Positions 62,777 to 64,000 of a stretch of DNA of 64,000 nt are shown here, one piece after another (the first letter of the stretch is position 1; each line of letters opens with the position of its first letter). Location of the stretch: assembly GCF_000143685.1 (NCBI RefSeq), contig NC_014328.1, positions 4,566,066 through 4,630,065 of the forward strand, given 5' to 3'. The stretch comes from Clostridium ljungdahlii DSM 13528. GTDB taxonomy: Bacteria > Bacillota > Clostridia > Clostridiales > Clostridiaceae. The notes under the pieces are model-generated. The model was not told the origin of the DNA, did not search any database, and saw nothing but the letters and a program-made list of their open reading frames with translations. The position numbers were made by a program, and so were the translations under genes.

Positions 62777-62986
62777 TTATTTAACTGGGTCATATCCTCC
62801 CTTGCAAAATGGATTACACCTCAATATTCTCTTTATAGACATAAATCCACCTTTTATAGTACCATATTTTTGCAATGCTTCTACTGTATATTGTGAACAA
62901 GTAGGGTAAAATCTACAACATGGACCCTTCAAAGGTGATATATATTTCATATACAATTTAACTAAAAAAATTAAAAATTTTTTCAT
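62777..62986 (-). CDS. yidD: Membrane protein insertion efficiency factor YidD
   Basis: A 69-residue protein with an N-terminal amphipathic helix ([20 protein letters not shown]). The conserved Cys-rich core [20 protein letters not shown] follows, and the tail is [17 protein letters not shown]. It overlaps the rnpA stop codon by four bases, so translation is coupled, and it precedes yidC as in most bacteria. Confidence 0.96.
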   Translation of the reverse strand: MKKFLIFLVKLYMKYISPLKGPCCRFYPTCSQYTVEALQKYGTIKGGFMSIKRILRCNPFCKGGYDPVK

Positions 62987-63318
62987 TTATTATACAAACC
63001 TGCTTTTTTAATTAAATTTTTCATGGAATTCTCTATTTCTATATAACTTTTACCATTTGACAAATTCCTAGCTATAAATACTAAATCATATCCAACTTTT
63101 ATGTCTTCAATATTCAACCTAAAATTTTCTTTAATTAATCGTTTAATTCTATTTCTAATAACACTCTTTCCTACCTTCTTACTCACTGATATACCTAATC
63201 TATTTATACCCTTTTTATTTCTGTAGATATATAATACTAATAGATTATTAGAAAAAGATTTTCCTCTTCTATACACAGCTCTAAATTCTGCATTCTTTTT
63301 TATTCTGTAAACATCCAT
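62983..63318 (-). CDS. rnpA: Ribonuclease P protein component
   Basis: A 111-residue protein subunit of RNase P, which matures the 5' ends of tRNAs. The start [20 protein letters not shown] is set by AAGGAG 9 nt upstream; the longer frame upstream begins inside the spacer after rpmH. The RNR signature [21 protein letters not shown] is near residue 52. The end of the gene overlaps yidD by 4 bp. Confidence 0.96.
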   Translation of the reverse strand: MDVYRIKKNAEFRAVYRRGKSFSNNLLVLYIYRNKKGINRLGISVSKKVGKSVIRNRIKRLIKENFRLNIEDIKVGYDLVFIARNLSNGKSYIEIENSMKNLIKKAGLYNK

Positions 63319-63368
63319 ATGTTTTGCTCCTTTTTTCTGCTTGCAGAAAAAGGCCACAAAAGCGGCCC

Positions 63369-63503
63369 TTATGCTGTTAATCTCTTTCTACCTTTTTGTC
63401 TTCTTCTTCTAATAACATTTCTTCCTGACAAAGTTCTCATTCTTTTTCTAAAGCCATGCTCTCTTTTTCTTTGTTTCTTTTTTGGTTGATAAGTCATCCA
63501 CAT
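63369..63503 (-). CDS. rpmH: 50S ribosomal protein L34
   Basis: A 44-residue ribosomal protein: [20 protein letters not shown], then [20 protein letters not shown] and RLTA. The start ATG at 63503 is 12 nt after AAAGGAG; a second ATG two codons later is the alternative. It is the first gene of the rpmH-rnpA-yidD-yidC-jag operon and lies beside oriC, its universal place in Firmicutes. Confidence 0.97.
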   Translation of the reverse strand: MWMTYQPKKKQRKREHGFRKRMRTLSGRNVIRRRRQKGRKRLTA

Positions 63504-63743
63504 ACTATAACACAACTCCTTTCCAATTTAGCATTTATTTTTTCTTTACTTATTATATATAGAGCGCAACAAATACATTACTCTCATGTAAACTAACATT
63601 TATAAAAGCAATCAATTCACCTAATTATAAATCCTAAAGTTTTACTATTAAATTATATATTCACTAAGTTACAATGTCAATACAAAATGAAGACTACAAA
63701 AATGGATAAAAAACATTACCTGTTAATATTTTTTATCGGTTTT

Positions 63744-63752
63744 TGTGGATAA
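63744..63752 (-). promoter_or_regulatory. DnaA box
   Basis: TGTGGATAA on the plus strand, a perfect TTATCCACA box in minus orientation. Confidence 0.85.
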
Positions 63753-63822
63753 CTTCTTGAATAGGTAGTTAGGTTTTGATATTATAAATAGAGACCTGTT
63801 AATAACTTTAAAAATATATAAC

Positions 63823-63854
63823 TTATCCACAACTGTGGATAAAAATGTGCATAA
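63823..63854. promoter_or_regulatory. Cluster of three DnaA boxes
   Basis: TTATCCACA at 63823-63831 (plus), TGTGGATAA at 63834-63842 (minus) and TGTGCATAA at 63846-63854 (minus, one mismatch). The first two form an inverted pair separated by two bases. Confidence 0.85.
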
Positions 63855-64000
63855 GTTGTTTTATTTTATATAAACTTCCTATTCATTTATACATTTTTAA
63901 CTATTTTACTAACATTATTCATTGTAGATAATGTTAATATTTATTTTACGGTTATTGTTTATAACTTTTTTTATTTAAAAGATATAAACATATTTATAAA

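Larger units (their letters stand above)
63504..64000. other. oriC region (rpmH-dnaA intergenic, left part)
   Basis: About 500 bp of very AT-rich non-coding DNA between rpmH and the window edge. It contains a cluster of DnaA boxes at 63744-63854 and a strongly AT-rich stretch after 63860 that could serve as unwinding element. The dnaA gene should begin beyond 64,000 on the plus strand. The rpmH promoter must lie in 63504-63700. Confidence 0.85.

Overview
The window is low-GC DNA with Clostridium-type gene order, strong purine-rich ribosome binding sites and several endospore-linked genes (lonC, yyaC, ytvI). It also carries an [FeFe]-hydrogenase maturase. I read it as a spore-forming Clostridium (sensu stricto) chromosome next to the replication origin. 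The species cannot be fixed from the sequence alone. The right end (about 63,500-64,000) holds DnaA boxes and AT-rich DNA beside rpmH, so it is one side of oriC; dnaA should start just beyond the window.

Right half (about 40,600-63,500). This is the conserved origin-proximal block, nearly all on the minus strand and pointing away from oriC: rpmH-rnpA-yidD-yidC-jag, mnmE-mnmG-rsmG, noc, parA-parB with two parS sites, rpsF-ssb-rpsR, gdpP-rplI-lonC and dnaB. Small envelope or sporulation genes are interspersed (mscS, ytvI, yyaC, ykuS). A tandem pair of near-identical Hsp20 genes sits behind a CtsR-type operator at about 40,560.

Left part (1-16,400). A mixed metabolic set: a BaiN-like flavoprotein, an acyl-ACP thioesterase, purA with a COG2509 flavoprotein, aspA-hydF, an Nramp-family transporter with an altered metal site, ApbE, an M18 aminopeptidase, GtrA, a cupin protein, and a LysR regulator divergent from a TSUP permease and a degenerate receiver protein.

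Agmatine island (about 16,600-29,600). The complete agmatine deiminase pathway is present: antiporter, aguA, ptcA and arcC. It surrounds two tandem sigma-54 enhancer-binding proteins (EBPs), an amidohydrolase and two Cache-type sensory proteins. I found sigma-54 (-24/-12) promoter matches upstream of the antiporter-aguA pair, of ptcA-arcC and of the first EBP gene, plus a weaker one before the amidohydrolase gene. Six copies of a 15-bp palindromic motif (ATnTCA-N3-TGAnAT, with one poorer copy) lie about 60-130 bp upstream of three of these promoters, where enhancer sites are expected. The inference is a self-contained RpoN-dependent agmatine regulon. The two EBP genes are almost identical at DNA level through their AAA+ domains, which points to recent gene conversion.

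Rhamnose cluster (29,800-36,400). rhaM, an MFS transporter, rhaD, rhaA and rhaB are divergent from a DeoR-type regulator, with a cre-like site before rhaB.

Decay zone (36,480-40,160). Remnants of nifB, a lysR gene lacking its 5' end, an unidentified eroded gene and a heavily deleted amt gene surround an intact PII gene and an MCP-like gene. This suggests loss of a nitrogen-fixation or ammonium-sensing locus.

Repeats. A structured element occurs three times (2567-2744, 51676-51783, 61179-61361) with compensatory changes in its stems. A 51-bp terminator-like hairpin also occurs three times (16458, 38791, 40214). No CRISPR array, complete insertion sequence, rRNA gene or prophage was seen; one tRNA (Thr, CGT) is present.
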